From the NCBI GenBank assembly GCA_947179155.2, contig OX359280.1:15282001-15346000 (forward strand): DNA of 64,000 nucleotides, written 5' to 3'. Shown here piece after piece: positions 46,232 to 61,831 of the stretch; position 1 is the stretch's first letter, and every line of letters starts with the position of its first letter. The notes below the pieces were generated by a model. That model did no database searches, was not told the DNA's origin, and saw only the letters and a program-made list of their open reading frames with translations. The stretch is from Hedera helix (taxonomy: Eukaryota; Streptophyta; Magnoliopsida; Apiales; Araliaceae). Position numbers and translations under genes: made by a program.

Positions 46232-48069
46232 TGAAAGTAGTATGCACACAAGCCAATCATATTTAATATGATGTAGCATGTACTTTGTAATCTTATTCAA
46301 TTATTAATAAAAGTTTATTTATACAAAGGCATTTTCTTTATCCATATTTAATAAGATAATATTAATTGTGATAAACCCATAGTTGTTGAGCAATGCTTTT
46401 AGAATCATGATGATGATCATGCTAATGAGATCTAAATTCAAGATAGATCAAAACTAAAATTGTTCATAATCGTGGGATCACTAAAATGGGGATTAGTAGA
46501 TCCGAATAGATTGGTACATACTATGCTTGCTCTTATGAAGAGGATGATTGATCTCATAATCATTTGTGTAGAGACACTAAAGCAAGTATGTAGGTGCTTA
46601 TTAGAGAATAAGTTCACTGAACATGACTCGCTCAAGGAACACCTAATGGAGTCTTACTTGTCTGTCAATAGGAGTTCCTTTTGTGATAGTAGTACAAGTG
46701 ATCCTTGGACTTGAGATCATCACAGTATCTTATGTATGATGAATTATGTTTTGACATATTCCTTAAAACCTTTAGGGTGTATCAAAGGGTATGATCGGAT
46801 ATATTAAGTCATACATGGAGATAGGTGAATGATCAACAAAGAATCTACCACTTCTAATAAAAGAAGAGAATGTCCTATGTGATTCGATAAATGACAACTC
46901 AGTAGTCCTTGGCCAAGGCAGAATGAAAATTAGAAAGTAGTTTCTAATTTACATTAATTAGAGTTATTCATTTAAGGATCGAAATGCATATAATCAAATA
47001 AAATAAGACTTGACAGTTATACCATGTCTTATATTTGATTGGGACGTTGTGAGGTAGAAGGATTGAATTGTACAGTAACTATTCGCTGAATAGGTTCTTT
47101 TGTGATTAAATGTTGAAATTTATATTATCTGGAAAGTCGTTGATCGCTAAGGGGGCTTACCCTTATTATGGAATAAATATTATTTATTTAAATGAATTAA
47201 ATAGTTTAATTTATTTATATAAATAAGATTAGAATAGTTCTAATTAATTTATTCTATAACCGGTTTAATATGGAGAACCTAAAGGGTCACACCACAAAAG
47301 AAAAATAATTATTTAAGAAGTAAATGACATAATTATAACAATTAATTAAGTATATTTAATTATACTATGTGTATAGAATAAATTAAATAGCTTAATATTT
47401 ATTATTTAGTATTTTGGAAATACTAATTATAAATTAATAAGAGGAGTCTTATTATTATTATTACTATTATCATTATTATTTAGTTCCTAAATGGTTTAGG
47501 AATTAATTAATAAGAGTACTCTCATAATTAATAATTAAGTTCCTAAATAGTTTAGGAATTATAATTATTATATTAAATCAATTAAGTTCCTAATTAGATT
47601 AGGAGTTTAATTAAAAACCCTATTCCTAAAGGTGTTAGGAGGGTTTACTAAGTCTATAAATAAGAGAAGTCTTATTATGGATTAGGGTTACACACATACA
47701 CTTCCACAAGTTTTGGGAGAGTACTCACATATTCTCTAGAGAGAGAAAACTAGGGTTTGCCATAACCCCCTTCTTGAATTATTGTTATTCCTTGGTGGAT
47801 CACCTCTAGAGGCCAAACACTTGGGTGACTTACATTGATCATTGGAATCCAATCCGTGAAATTCAAGGAGAACGCGAAGGATTTGGAGGTGAACTTGTAC
47901 CCGTTGAAGATTTGAGTTCTACAAGGGTAATTCTCTAACTTATATATTAATTAATAATTGCGCATAAAGGTCGATCCTGGATTATGGTTTGTAAATTTTA
48001 AATTTGATTTTACCATGCTTCCGCTATTTTGTGCAATTTGATTGCGTCTATGAATGTTACAAACCAACA
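46232..48069 (+). mobile_element. Copia solo LTR, subfamily A, 1838 bp
   Basis: TGAAAGTAGTATGCACACAA to TGTTACAAACCAACA, flanked by CGAAA at 46227-46231 and 48070-48074. The host LTR resumes exactly after the duplication. A solo LTR with matching duplications is the product of recombination between the two LTRs of a full element. TATA lies at 47655-47662. Confidence 0.95.
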
Positions 48070-49163
48070 CGAAATGCATATAATCAAATAAAAATATGAC
48101 TTGACAGTTATACCATGTCTTATATTTGATTGGGACGTTGTGAGGTAGAAGGATTGAATTGTACAGTAACTATTCGCTGAATAGGGTCTTTTGTGATTAA
48201 ATGTTGAAATCTATATTATCTGAAAAGTCGTTGATCGCTAAGGGGGCTTACCCTTATTATGAAATAAATATTATTTATTTAAATAAATTAAATAGTTTAA
48301 TTTATTTATATAAATAAGATTAGAATAGTTCTAATTAATTTATTCTATAACCGGTTTAATATGGAGAACCTAAAGGGTCACACCGCAAAAGGAAAATAAT
48401 TATTTAAGAAGTAAATGGCATAATTGTAATAATGAATTAAGTATATTTAATTTATAGTATGTGGATAGAATAAATTAAATAGCTTAATATTTATTATTTA
48501 GTATTTTAGAAATACTAATTATAAATTAATAAGAGGAGTCTTATTATTATTATTACTATTATCATTATTATTTAGTTCCTAAATGATTTAGGAATTAATT
48601 AATAAGAGTACTCTCATAATTAATAATTAAGTTCCTAAATAGTTTAGGAATTATAATTATTATATTAAATCAATTAAGTTCCTAATTAGATTAGGAGTTT
48701 AATTACAAATCCTATTCCTAAAGGTGTCAGGAGGGTTTACTAAATCTACAAATAAGAGAAGTCTTATTATGGATTAAGGTTACACACATACACTTCCATA
48801 AGTTTTTGGGAGAGTACTCGCATATTCTCTAGAGAGAGAAAATTAGGGTTTGCCATAACCCACTTCTTGAATTATTGTTATTCCTTGGTGGATCACCTCT
48901 AGAGGTCAAACACTTGGGTGGCTAACAACATTGATCATTGAAATTCAATCGGTGAAATTCAAGGAGAACGCTAAGGATTTGGAGGTGAACTTGTACCCGT
49001 TGAAGCTTTGAGTTCTACAAGGGTATATCTCTAACTTCTTATTTATTAATTAATAATTGCGCATAAAGGTTGATCCTAGATTATGGTTTGTAAAATTTTA
49101 AATTTGATTTTACCATGCTTCCGCTATTTTGTGCAATTTGATTGCGTCTATGAATATTACAAA

Positions 49164-52100
49164 TGAAACGCCCCGAGATCCCACCTTCCTTAATTAAGTC
49201 CAATTATATCTGGATTACATAGTGATTAACTTAAAACCTTGATAACCGAGACCCCGTGCGTTAAACTTTATACCTTTGACCTTTAAACCCATTGAGTTGA
49301 CCTTAAATTTGGTCCATATTTTTTTTATTTTTTTTTAAACTCATTCAACTTACATTCTTAAACCTGTCTCAGGATCGCAACGTTTACTTACCCTCCATTA
49401 AACTTAGGTCAAACATCAATTATTTGTGACCTATTATAATCATATATAATTTTATGATTTAGTATAACCTGCAAATAAAAATTTCGCCATGAACTTTCTG
49501 TATATATGGCCTTGTCTATATGTATTCATGTTCCTGTTTGCTTATACCTGTTTACATTCATTCATTTATATCACACATATCATATCTACGTATTCCTGTA
49601 ATACCCATACAAGTTTATCACATGTATCACCTTTTCACTATACCTGGATAATATATACATGCACTAGTCATTCTCTGATAATACAAATTAGCAAATCATA
49701 CATTCCTTTCTACTATCTAGGTTTAACATTTAAACTTGATTATTACATAGCCTGCATTTATACAAATTTACATATATTTGCTTCACATGAATATCTCACA
49801 GACACAATTTACAAATCTCTTCAAGCATCTCCATGCATTCACATTCTTTACCTTAGCGTCACCGGAACCTCCGGCCTTCTTATATTTACCTGAAATGTTA
49901 GTTCATAGCAAAGGTGAGCACATAGGCTCAGCAAGTAATTCAAATAACACATTTCATGCTCACAGTTTATTTATGCGTTATGCCTCTACTTAATCATGTT
50001 ATACATGAATGCCACGTATTACACTTAACAATTAAATCATATAGTTGCACGTAAGGCACATTTCAAATGTTTTATTAACACACAGTTCGCCTAGAACCTA
50101 GCACCTTATAGTCTGAACACTTGCCTGTACCGCATTTATTTAGCTTAACCTTTTACCACCTCGTTTGGCCGTTCTATCCTTCTTCGCATCGGTTCGCTAC
50201 ATCGAGCGTTATCTGTAAACATACAATCTATATTTATCAATATAGGATCATTAACTTATATATACTAACAGACTTAATCCATAATACATGACTATCATCT
50301 CCATCACTTCACGTTTGATGTATTACACCTTATGTAGGTTTATAATACACCCTAACTTGCTTCCGACCTTTTCCATAACTTATAACATGTTTTGGCTTAG
50401 CTTTAGGCATGTTATATTATGCCATTTGTCATTTCATTATAACTTAACACCCTTTAATTTAACCATAATTATTACTTTTAGGGTTTATATAACTCATTTC
50501 TATCATTCCATATCAAAATATAGCTTTTTGGAAGCTTAAATTTTTTTTCAAATGAACAGTAACTCCGCCCCGGCGCCGCCAGAGCTCGCTGGCCGCGAAA
50601 TCTTCTCGGTCGATGAACAGTAACATGGCGCCGGGGCGCCATTTTTAGTAGAAAACATGGCGCGGGGGCGCCATGTTCAAAATCTGAAATCTGATTTTTG
50701 CACTACCTTTGCCGATTTTTAATTTCTTCATCTTAACTCCAATTGAGCTGAAATTTGGACCACATCTAGACCTTACTACCTAGTATTGTACAAAAATACT
50801 ACTTGCCACATTTGGCTTCTTAAAAGTAGAGATACACTAGCCCCTAGGAGGGCTGTTCAACACGTTTCTATACTTAGAAAAATTTCAGAATTTTAAAACT
50901 CAACTTTTGCAACTTTGTGATTTTTGGCCAATTGCTTCAAAACTCAATTCCAACACTTGACATAGTTCATATAAGTCATAAATTACATGTCCCAACTTTT
51001 AAAATCATAAAACTTCGCACGAGGCGATTTTTGTCCGTTAAAATCCGTTTTGATTCAAAACGATCGTTTTCGATCGTTCGAATCGCCATTTCCCTCAATT
51101 TTCATTCCGTTAACTTCCAAAATAACCTAGACACGTGTATTAACATAAACATGACTCATTTGATTTTATTTCACCTTTAAATCCTCAAAATTGCCAAAAA
51201 TCACCCTTAAATCGGATTTCATCAACTTTTCAAAACTTTTAGTTTTCAAAACTTTTAGTTTTCAAAACTTAAACTTACTTAACAACTTAATCTCAACACA
51301 CCACATAGGCAAACATATACACATTTAACGACTTTATAAGTCCACTTAACTTCTATACGCACGTTCTAATGCACTTTATAAATTATTACGTTATCCACAC
51401 ACAAAGTATAACCTAATATTCATTTTACTTAACCAAGTCATGCTTTTCTTTCATTCATAATTCCTTGAAGCTTTCTAGCATACTAATATACATGAATTAA
51501 ACATGTTCATACCTTTCAACTAGGTTTTCATCAAAACCATCAATTTATTACACAAATCATGATTCTTAGCCTTAAATATGAACTTGGATAGCATAATACA
51601 TTTGTTCTACTACTTTGGAACTTAGGGTTTCAACAATAATCACATATATAACATGTAACTAACATAACTCGTACAATCAAGCCATGTACCCCAAAGATAC
51701 ATGCATGGCCACCCTTATTCTTGAATTTAAACTCATAAACATTAAACTTTGAAACAAGAACATGGTTATACCTTATTGTATGTTAAACATCTTTACATAT
51801 CTAGCATCCTCTTGATGAGTACATCACTTTTCCTTCTTGCTCCATGGCCATTCTAGCATCCTAGCTCATCAAATCAAGCTCCTCTTCTTTCTTTCCATGG
51901 CTTCCTTGATTTTTCTCTCTCTTAGGGCTTAAAACTCAGCAATTACAATGAAGGAGAAAAGCTACTCACTTGACTTTTGTAGAGAGTTAACCCATCTTGG
52001 GTTAATTCCATCTAATCATAGTTACATTAACACAAGGGCGTTTTGGTCATTTCACTATTTAAGTCAAGGACATTTCCATCATTTCACCGCTTGAGGACAC

Positions 52101-53414
52101 ATATGTCATTATCCAAATTGTCAAGGGTATTTTGGTCATTTGACCCCTTTAGGACATAATGGTAATTATCTAATTTGTTGAGGGGCATTTTGGTAATTTG
52201 TCAAATTAACTAAACTTTCATTTCTTGCAACTTTTCCCCCACATAACTAACTTTCATACATTTCCCCCCCATAAATTCATTTCATAATCGTTTAAATTGT
52301 TTCTTCTTTCAATCGACCAATTAGATCTTCCGCTTTCCGCTATGTTATACCCACATAGTCCCATTTTATGACTTATCAACCAATTAATCGTAAGTCGACT
52401 ACTTAACCTTCTTTTAATCATAAATACAATTTCTTGTTTCCTACGAACTTTCTTGGTTCCATATTTTACAAATTTCGATTCCCGACATCTCTTATAGTCG
52501 TAAAACTCATCTTTTCCAATAACCGCTTCCTCGAGAAGCGCACCCCGACCGGATTATCAAAATCCATCGTCCCCTATCCTTTTTAAACTCATAACACATT
52601 TATTACTACTTTACTTCCTTTAACTTGTTTATTTAGCACACATAATATTAGTTTTCAACATTCAGGTCATTTACATTTCTTTTACTCCTCCCTAAGAGTA
52701 TTACATTCCACCTTTACACTTCATATCATAATTACCTTATTTTCATCATTCAAAATCAATTTCATTTCTTAATAACTTTAAGTACTCGAAATCATTATTC
52801 TCATTATTTCTTTAATCCTTAATATACCCTTTTAGGTCAAATTGTTCATTCTTCACTGCACACACATACTTATCTTGTCATTTCTCATACTATCGTTTCA
52901 CTAGGCTATGCATTAACTTGTCTTCAACATTCATAACCGAACACTAATTTACATATATAAATCTCATTCCAATATTTTCTTAACTTTAAACCTTCTATCT
53001 TTACCGATTCAAATACATACAAATTCACACATATACATAAACACATAATCACTCTATTATCTTTTGACACATAGCATCGTGTCTTACAATAATTCTTTTC
53101 AAATTACCTTGTTATAGGTTTTACAATAAATCCTTTAGCTCAAATTCGTCATATAACCATTCAAAATTCATTTTCATTATAATTTCTCATTTCCATAATT
53201 CTCTGGTTTACTTTATCTTTCTATATTCGACCACATAGGTCCCTCCTTAATATTTCAACCATACAGGTTCTTTCTAACACATTGATCACATAATAATTCA
53301 ATTTAATCACATAATAATCATGTTTAATCATTTTAACTAGGTTTTGTTTTATAACATTCACTTAATTATCCATAATCCTTATTTAGAATTTTTGTAAAAT
53401 CCTGGGGTGTCACA
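49164..53414 (-). mobile_element. Ty3/gypsy solo LTR, minus strand, 4251 bp
   Basis: On the minus strand it starts TGTGACACCCCAGGATTTTA, a common opening for plant chromovirus LTRs, and ends GATCTCGGGGCGTTTCA. The 5-bp duplication ACAAA is at 49159-49163 and 53415-53419. It inserted ten bases before the end of the copia copy 3 LTR. A GC-rich island lies at about 50560-50680. The plus-strand frames at 49489-49893 (134 codons), 49778-49993, 50288-50539 and 50917-51180 are low-complexity and lack domains, so I regard them as chance frames. It is not closely similar to the LTR at 1000-4842. Confidence 0.93.
50553..50680 (-). promoter_or_regulatory. GC-rich island with ACTGTTCA pair and GGCGCC hairpins
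   Basis: ACTGTTCA occurs on the minus strand at 50553-50560 and 50614-50621. ATGGCGCC, GG, GGCGCCAT is a perfect hairpin at 50625-50642, with a near copy CATGGCGC..GCGCCATG at 50656-50674. It is comparable in position type and content to the island at 2513-2760 in the other gypsy LTR. Confidence 0.5.
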
Positions 53415-53573
53415 ACAAACCAACAGTGGCATCAAGAGCCAAACTTTATGCGAATTATTAATTGTTTTGATTTTATATATATATGGGTATATGTTTAGAA
53501 CAATTTATTGGGCATAATTTCTTATATAAAATTATTATATATATATATTTTAAAGGATTTCGGATTATATATA

Positions 53574-53606
<33 letters not shown>

Positions 53607-54044
53607 TGCCAAATTGAATTAAAAAAAGGACTACCAATACATATATGAAATGTTTTATTTAATTCATGCGATGAATATTATTTATTGATATATATGTTGA
53701 TATATATGATAATAAATGTGATTGATTATGGACTATTGACCAATGTGATTGGATTTAATTTTAAATGGATGCATGGATGAATAAGTTTTATAAATGGGGT
53801 ATGCGTACCTCGTCTTTCTAATTTTTCTTATGTATTATTCTATCTCCCTTCTATGTACTTCCCCTTGACTGTTGATCAAGGTTTCTATTTATTATAAATA
53901 ATTTGTAATATGATTAGTTAGAATTATTTGAAGAATTAGAGCAAAGATGCAAGGAGCGCATGAAAACTCGTTTGTAATGGACCCCGAATTTAAATGTAAT
54001 AGTTACATTTAATTTAATTTATTCTTGTACCCTATGTTTGACCT

Positions 54045-54076
54045 TTTGGTTCACTTGGTGGCTCTAGTGAACCAAA
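54045..54076 (+). ncRNA. Candidate structured leader hairpin, copy 3
   Basis: Arms TTTGGTTCACT and AGTGAACCAAA with loop TGGTGGCTCT, identical to copy 1. Confidence 0.55.
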
Positions 54077-54137
54077 TTAGAATAAAAGTCCATAATCAAT
54101 CCAAGTAGAATATAGTATTCTATATGTGCATGTTAAT

Positions 54138-54213
<76 letters not shown>
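54138..54213. repeat. (AT)n(GT)n compound microsatellite
   Basis: AT run to about 54160 followed by about 26 GT copies, at the place matching 6474-6538 in copy 1. Confidence 0.95.
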
Positions 54214-54214
<1 letters not shown>

Positions 54215-55129
54215 ATGCGCGCTAAACAAGATAAGACAATTAATATTAACAAACCCCTCAAGATGTAGAATAAATATTATTTATAAAATGAATTAAAATG
54301 TTTAATTCTTGAATTAAAATGAGTTTAATTCAATAAAATAAAATTAGAATGATTCTAATTTATTTATTCTACTACTAAAATATTAAGTTGTAACGTTCAA
54401 AGATATTTGGAATATCGAACGTCGCCTTCTAGCATGATAAAAACGATAGAGTATCAAATAATCAATATACGTTTGTTGTGCACACACAAGGCTTATATCG
54501 ATCATTTGAGATGTTGTTTTATCACATTTGATGCTTATAAGGAATTGAACATTACTGTTTTATTGTACACACACAATGGCAGTATTTTTCTCTTTACTAT
54601 ATGGAAGTGCTAGGTTGGACTTAACTTAGATAATTTTGATTCGGATGTGCACACACTTGATCATAATAATCTAAGAGGCAAAATACAAGGAGTTACATGT
54701 TGATGTAATTGACAAAAGTTATCTACCTATTTATTTATATAACACACAAGACTATATACATTTGAAATAGGACCCTTATTCTCACTAGTAAGTTTTTAAT
54801 TAGATTTGTCGAACTATATAAGAAGAGGGTAATATAGTTTGATGAAAATAGTGGGAGACACCATTTTAAATAAAGACGTAATTAACTTGGTGATTAATAA
54901 AATGAATGCATGTTAATGTTGTTATTAATTCACTTAAAGAATATTGCTATGTTTAATTCACTAACACTGCATAGCATATTAGATGCTAACAATTAATCGA
55001 ACCGAATTGTTCGGATTGATTAAGCAAATTTGAGAAAAGTTCTCAATGCTAAAAAGCTAGCAAATATCCTTAATTTGCCTATTCATGCAAACGTTATAGA
55101 TTAAGCCTATGAGGAAGATATTGTTATTT

Positions 55130-55830
55130 TAAGAAATAGCAAGATGATGCAAAGATGGCTCAATGCATCATGCTCGCATCCATAAGTATTTAGTTACAGC
55201 GTCAACACGAGAAAATGGATGCACCTACTATATTGTTGCACATTCAATAGTTGTTTGGTGAGCAAAGTAGGTTAACTAGATATAAGATATCTAATGAGCT
55301 CTTCCAATCTATAATAACTAATGGCACTATAGTAAAGACACATGTCCTAAAGATGATCAATCTGATTGATCAATTAGGACACCTAGGTTTTGTCAAAGAT
55401 GGAGAGTTGAGTCAAGATTTGATCTTGCAGTCACTTGCTGACTCCCTTTCACAAATTGTTGTGAACTTTAACATTAATAAGCTTGAAGTCAGTTTACCTG
55501 ATTTGCTTAAATATGTTGAATAAGTTGAGAGTCACTTTCCTTCCAAGAAAGACCAAGTCTTACTAGTAGATGAATCTTCTAAGTTGAAGAAGATGGCCAA
55601 AGGTGTTTCTAAGGAGTCAGAAAAGATAGAAGACAAAAGAAAGGCTAAACAAATGAAATAAATAAAAGTGATCCCGAGGGTAAAGGAGTTTGCTTTCGTT
55701 GCGATAAGCTGGGACACTAGAAGAAGAACTGCAAGGAGTATCTTGTAGTATTTAAGCAGAAGAAGCTTAGTGAAGCTTCAACTGCAGATATAGATTTGTT
55801 CATAATGAAGTAGAACTTTCTATAAGTCAA
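55130..55830 (+). pseudogene. Ty1/copia gag and CCHC knuckle (copy 3), best-preserved gag
   Basis: A clean 90-codon frame (55251-55523) reads MFGEQSRLTRYKISNELFQS, then THVLKMINLIDQLGHLGFVK, LILQSLADSLSQIVVNFNIN and KLEVSLPDLLKYVE. It matches the UBN2-type copia gag core, which builds the particle. It stops at 55521-55523. The downstream frame gives HFPSKKDQVLLVDESSKLKK and a knuckle CFRCDKLGH*KKNC near 55690-55731, in which the first residue after His is a TAG (copy 2 has TGG). The protease VLDTG motif near 55845 is followed by a stop. Confidence 0.88.
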
Positions 55831-56129
55831 GTTTCTACTTAGGTATTAGATACTGGCTGATGGTCTTGAATATGCAAACCGTTGTAGAGACTAAGCAGAA
55901 GTAGAAGGCTGAACTAAAGATAAGTAATCATGTGTGTGGGAATGGAGCAAAAGGTTGCTGCATTAATCACATGAACTTACAGTTTAGCATTGTCTACGGG
56001 CAAATCCATTTAGTTAGTAAGATGTTATTATGTTGATTACTTGATGGATTTTCTAACCTTGACTTACATGAAATTTTTTCAAAATTGAACAAACTAAAAG
56101 CAAAGAGATGATATGAATCATACCTTCTT

Positions 56130-56900
56130 GCAATACTGTTAACTCGGTCATGTTAATGAAACAAGACTAAACAAGTTGTATAAAGATAGATTTTTAGAGC
56201 CTTTTGATTATGAATCAAATACAACTTATGAATCTTGTATCATGGAAAATATGACTAAATCTTCATTTAGTGGACATGGAGAGCGAGTTACGGAGTTGTT
56301 AGAGATGATACACACAGTCGTGTGTGAGACCTATCACAATAAATGCAAGAGGAGGGTATTCATTCATTACTTTCACTGATGATTTTAGATTTCGATATAT
56401 GTATTTGATTAAATACAAATCCGAATCGTTTGAAACGTTCAAAGAATTCAAAAGTGAAGTATAGAAACTAAAGGCCAAAAGTATTAAAGTTCTTCGATTA
56501 GATCGAAAAGGGAATACTTAAGCAATAAGTTTCTAGATCATCTTAAGGGAAATGGTATTATATCACAACGGACATGGTGATGATCCATGATGAGTTATAC
56601 CAATCTTCCAGTATCTTTCTAGGGTTATACCTTAGAAACGATCGCATATCTACTAAATCAGATACCTTCTTTTTTCCTCCTCAAGACTTCATATGAGTCA
56701 TGGATAGGGAGGAAACCAAGTCTTAAGTATGTTAAGATTTGGATTGTCCAGCTTATATCAAAATTTTTGACAATGATAAGCTTGGGACAAGATCTGATAA
56801 GTGTAAACTTGTGGAATATCCTAAAGAAAGTTTAGGGTATCACTTCTATAATCCGACTAACTAAAAGGTGTTCGTTGAAACATGCTGCCTTATAAGAAAA
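56130..56900 (+). pseudogene. Ty1/copia integrase (copy 3), broken
   Basis: The clean frame 56176-56379 (67 codons) reads MYKDRFLEPFDYESNTTYES, CIMENMTKSSFSGHGERVTE and LLEMIHTVVCETYHNK, the GAG-pre-integrase end and the start of the integrase core. Downstream, pieces equivalent to copies 1 and 2 continue to the YPKESLGYHFYNPTN segment near 56820-56865, with stops throughout. The central region deleted from copy 2 is present (56450-56750). Confidence 0.8.
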
Positions 56901-57029
56901 ATAAGTTTTTCCTTAAAGGGTTAGTGGGAGTAAAATAGATCTTGAAGAAGTTCAAGAACAACAAAACACTACAGATTAAGTGAAGGAATCTGTATAAGTA
57001 GATAAACCTATTGTACCATAACCAAGTCG

Positions 57030-57798
57030 TAAATCTGGTTTAGTACCGAAGATACCTGATTGGTATGGATTCATCATAGATGATGGTGATGAGGTACGCA
57101 TCATAGTGGATGATGATCCAGTTACATACGATGAGGTATAAGTATTAGATACTCAAGAGAAATGACTGATAATCATAAAATTCGAAATGGGTCTTTGGAG
57201 AAAGACTAAATGCAGATGGCAAGGTGGAGACCTATAAGACCTGACTAGTGGTAAAAAGATTTCAAATAAAGTCAATGAGTTGACTAAAATGAAATTTTTT
57301 CGCTAGTGAAAATGCATATATAAATTCGGATTTTACTTGCAGTTGTAGCTTAGTATACAAAAGGATGTATATATGATACAACCAAGTGGATTTGTCTCCA
57401 TAAAGATGGAGTAAATCAAGTATGAAAGCTACAACAATTTAATTATGGATTGAAGAAAATTTCTCAAAGATGGAACATTCGTTTTGATGAGACAATCAAA
57501 GGAGTTTGATTTTATCAAAGACGATAATGAACCAAGTGTGTACAAAGGTTAGTGGGAGCACTGTGACATTCCAAGTATTATATGTTGATATAATATTGAT
57601 AAGGAATGACATACCGATGCTACAATTAGTAAAGATGTGGTTGTCTAAACACTTCACCGTGAAGGACTTGGGAGAAACATCCTATATTTTGGGGATAAAG
57701 ATCTATAGAGATAGATCACAAAGGATGCTCGGTTTAACCCAAAGACTGTACCTCAATTCGTTGATATGTACTCAACTTGATATTGCTTATGTACGATA
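57030..57798 (+). pseudogene. Ty1/copia reverse transcriptase (copy 3), broken and truncated
   Basis: The 112-codon frame at 57506-57844 reads CTKVSGSTVTFQVLYVDIIL, IRNDIPMLQLVKMWLSKHFT, VKDLGETSYILGIKIYRDRS, then QRMLGLTQ; its last residues run into the LTR at 57799. The catalytic box is YVDII (57581-57595), one Asp codon short. Upstream is the acidic linker DDGDEVRIIVDDDP near 57085-57120. The element ends after CTQLDIAYVR, just before RNase H. Confidence 0.88.
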
Positions 57799-58188
57799 TG
57801 TTGGTTTGCAAAAATTATGGCATACATATAATCAAAATATATAAGCGCAACGGAAGCAAAAAATCAGATTTTAAAATTTTTGTACAAACCAATAACCCGG
57901 ATCTTTCTTATGCGACTATTATTAATTGTGGAAGGATAAAAGAATTTATACCTTTGTAGAATCAAGCTTCCACGGGTACAACTTCATCTCCCTTTAATCC
58001 TTCACGTTCTTCTTCAAATTCACCGATTAGATTCCACGGATCAATGTTAGCTCCCCAAGTGTTGAGCCTCTAGAGGTGATCCACCAAGAGATCTATGAAT
58101 TAAAAAAGTGGATTATGGTTTCTCCAAACCATGGGTGGCTAGCCCTAATTCTCTTTCTCTCTCTAACTCTTAGATCTAGAGAATTATG

Positions 58189-60242
<2,054 letters not shown>

Positions 60243-61831
60243 TTATGGAGTACTCTCCCTCTCTTTTGAAAGAGTATGTAACCTTGATCTATGATAAGAC
60301 TCCTCTTATTTATAGATTTAGTCAACCCTCCTAAACTATTTAGGATTAGGGTTTTAATTTAATTCCCAATTTAATTAGGAACTAAATTAATTAATTACAA
60401 TTCCTAAACCATTTAGGAACTTAATTATTTAATAATGATAGTACTTCTTATTAATTAATTACTAAACCATTTAGTAACTTAATTAATTATTATTATAATT
60501 TTAATTCCAAAACTATTTAGGAACTTAATTATTTAATAATAATATTACTACTTATTAATTAATTCCTAAACTATATTAGGAACTAAATAATAATACTAGT
60601 AGTAGTAATAATAATAGTAAAAATAATAATAATAAGACTCCTCTTATTAATTTATAATTAATATTTCTAAAATACTAAATTATAAATATTACGCTATTTA
60701 ATTTATTCTATCACCATAGTATAAATTAAATATACTTAATTTATTATGACGATTATACCATCCACTTCTAAAATAAATATTACTCTTTTGCGGTGTGACC
60801 CTTTAGGTTCTCCATATTAACCCGGTTGTATAATAAATAAATTAGAACAATTCTAATTCATTTATTACAAATTAACTCTTTAATTCAGAATAAATAATTA
60901 TTCCACAATAAGGGTAAGCCCCCTTAGCGATTAGTCGACTTTCCAGATAATATAGATTTCAAAATTTAATCGTAAAAGAACATTTCAGCAAATAGTTACC
61001 GTACAATTCAATCCTTCTACCATACAATGTCCCAATCAAATATAAGACACGGAATTTCTGTCAAGTCTTATTTATTTGATTATATGCATTTCAATTCACA
61101 AATACACAACTCTAGTTAATGTAAATTAGAAACTCCTTTCTAATTCCATGCAACCCTGGCCAGGGATTTCTGAGTTGTCACTTATTGAATCGCATAGGAC
61201 ATTCTCTCCCTTTACTGGAAGTGGTAGATCCTTTGTTGATCATTCATCTATCTCCATGTGTACCTTATTATACCCAATCACATCCTTTGATATACCAATA
61301 CGTCTTAAAGAATATGTCAAAGTATAACTTAGTACACACAAGATACTAAGATGATCTCAAGTCTAAGGATCACTTGTACGACTATCACATAAGGAACTCC
61401 TATTGACAGACGAGTAAAACTCCATTAGGTGTTCTTTGAGCGAGTCACGTTCAGTGAACTTATTCTCTAGTAAGCACCTACATACTTGCTTTAGTGTCTC
61501 TACACAAATGATTATGAGATCAATCATTCTCTTCATAAGAGCAAACATAGTATGTATCAATCTATCCGGATCTACTAATCCCCCTTTTAGTGATTCAACG
61601 ATTAGGAACAATTTTAGTTTTGAGCTATCTTGAATTTAGATCTCATTAGCATGATCCTCATCATGGTTCTAAAAGCATTGCTCGAAAACTATGTGTTTAT
61701 CCATTTGATTAATTCAAGTAATTAATCATGAATAAAGAAATGTCTTGATACTTTTATTAATAAATGAACAAGATTACAAAGTATATGCTTATCACATCAA
61801 ATGTGATTGACTTGAGGGCATACTACTTTCA

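Larger units (their letters stand above)
53426..55120 (+). other. Copia leader (copy 3)
   Basis: It has the primer site TGGCATCAAGAGCC (53427-53440), an AT-rich microsatellite patch (about 53533-53606), the conserved hairpin (54045-54076, identical to copy 1), an (AT)n(GT)n tract (54138-54213) and the TTGTGCACACACAAGG-type sites at 54471-54492, 54557-54579 and 54643-54661. It is shorter than in copies 1 and 2 because the region after the primer site is partly deleted. The 68-codon frame at 54407-54613 runs through the hairpin sites and has no domain. Confidence 0.8.
45487..57798 (+). mobile_element. Ty1/copia retrotransposon, copy 3, forward, with two nested insertions and truncated 3' end
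   Basis: The 5' LTR pieces are 45487-46231, 48070-49163 and 53415-53425, adding up to about 1.84 kb (subfamily A). It is interrupted by a copia solo LTR (46232-48069) and a gypsy solo LTR (49164-53414), each with its own 5-bp duplication. The primer site TGGCATCAAGAGCC follows at 53427-53440. The internal region runs to 57798, where it stops at the RT/RNase H boundary against a minus-strand LTR. There is no 3' LTR of its own. Confidence 0.9.

Noticed and set aside
49489..49893. 134-codon plus-strand frame, the longest in the window, rich in aromatic residues and resembling membrane segments.
   Set aside because: It lies antisense within a gypsy solo LTR of T- and A-rich sequence. The amino-acid mix is what such DNA gives by chance and no motif is recognisable.
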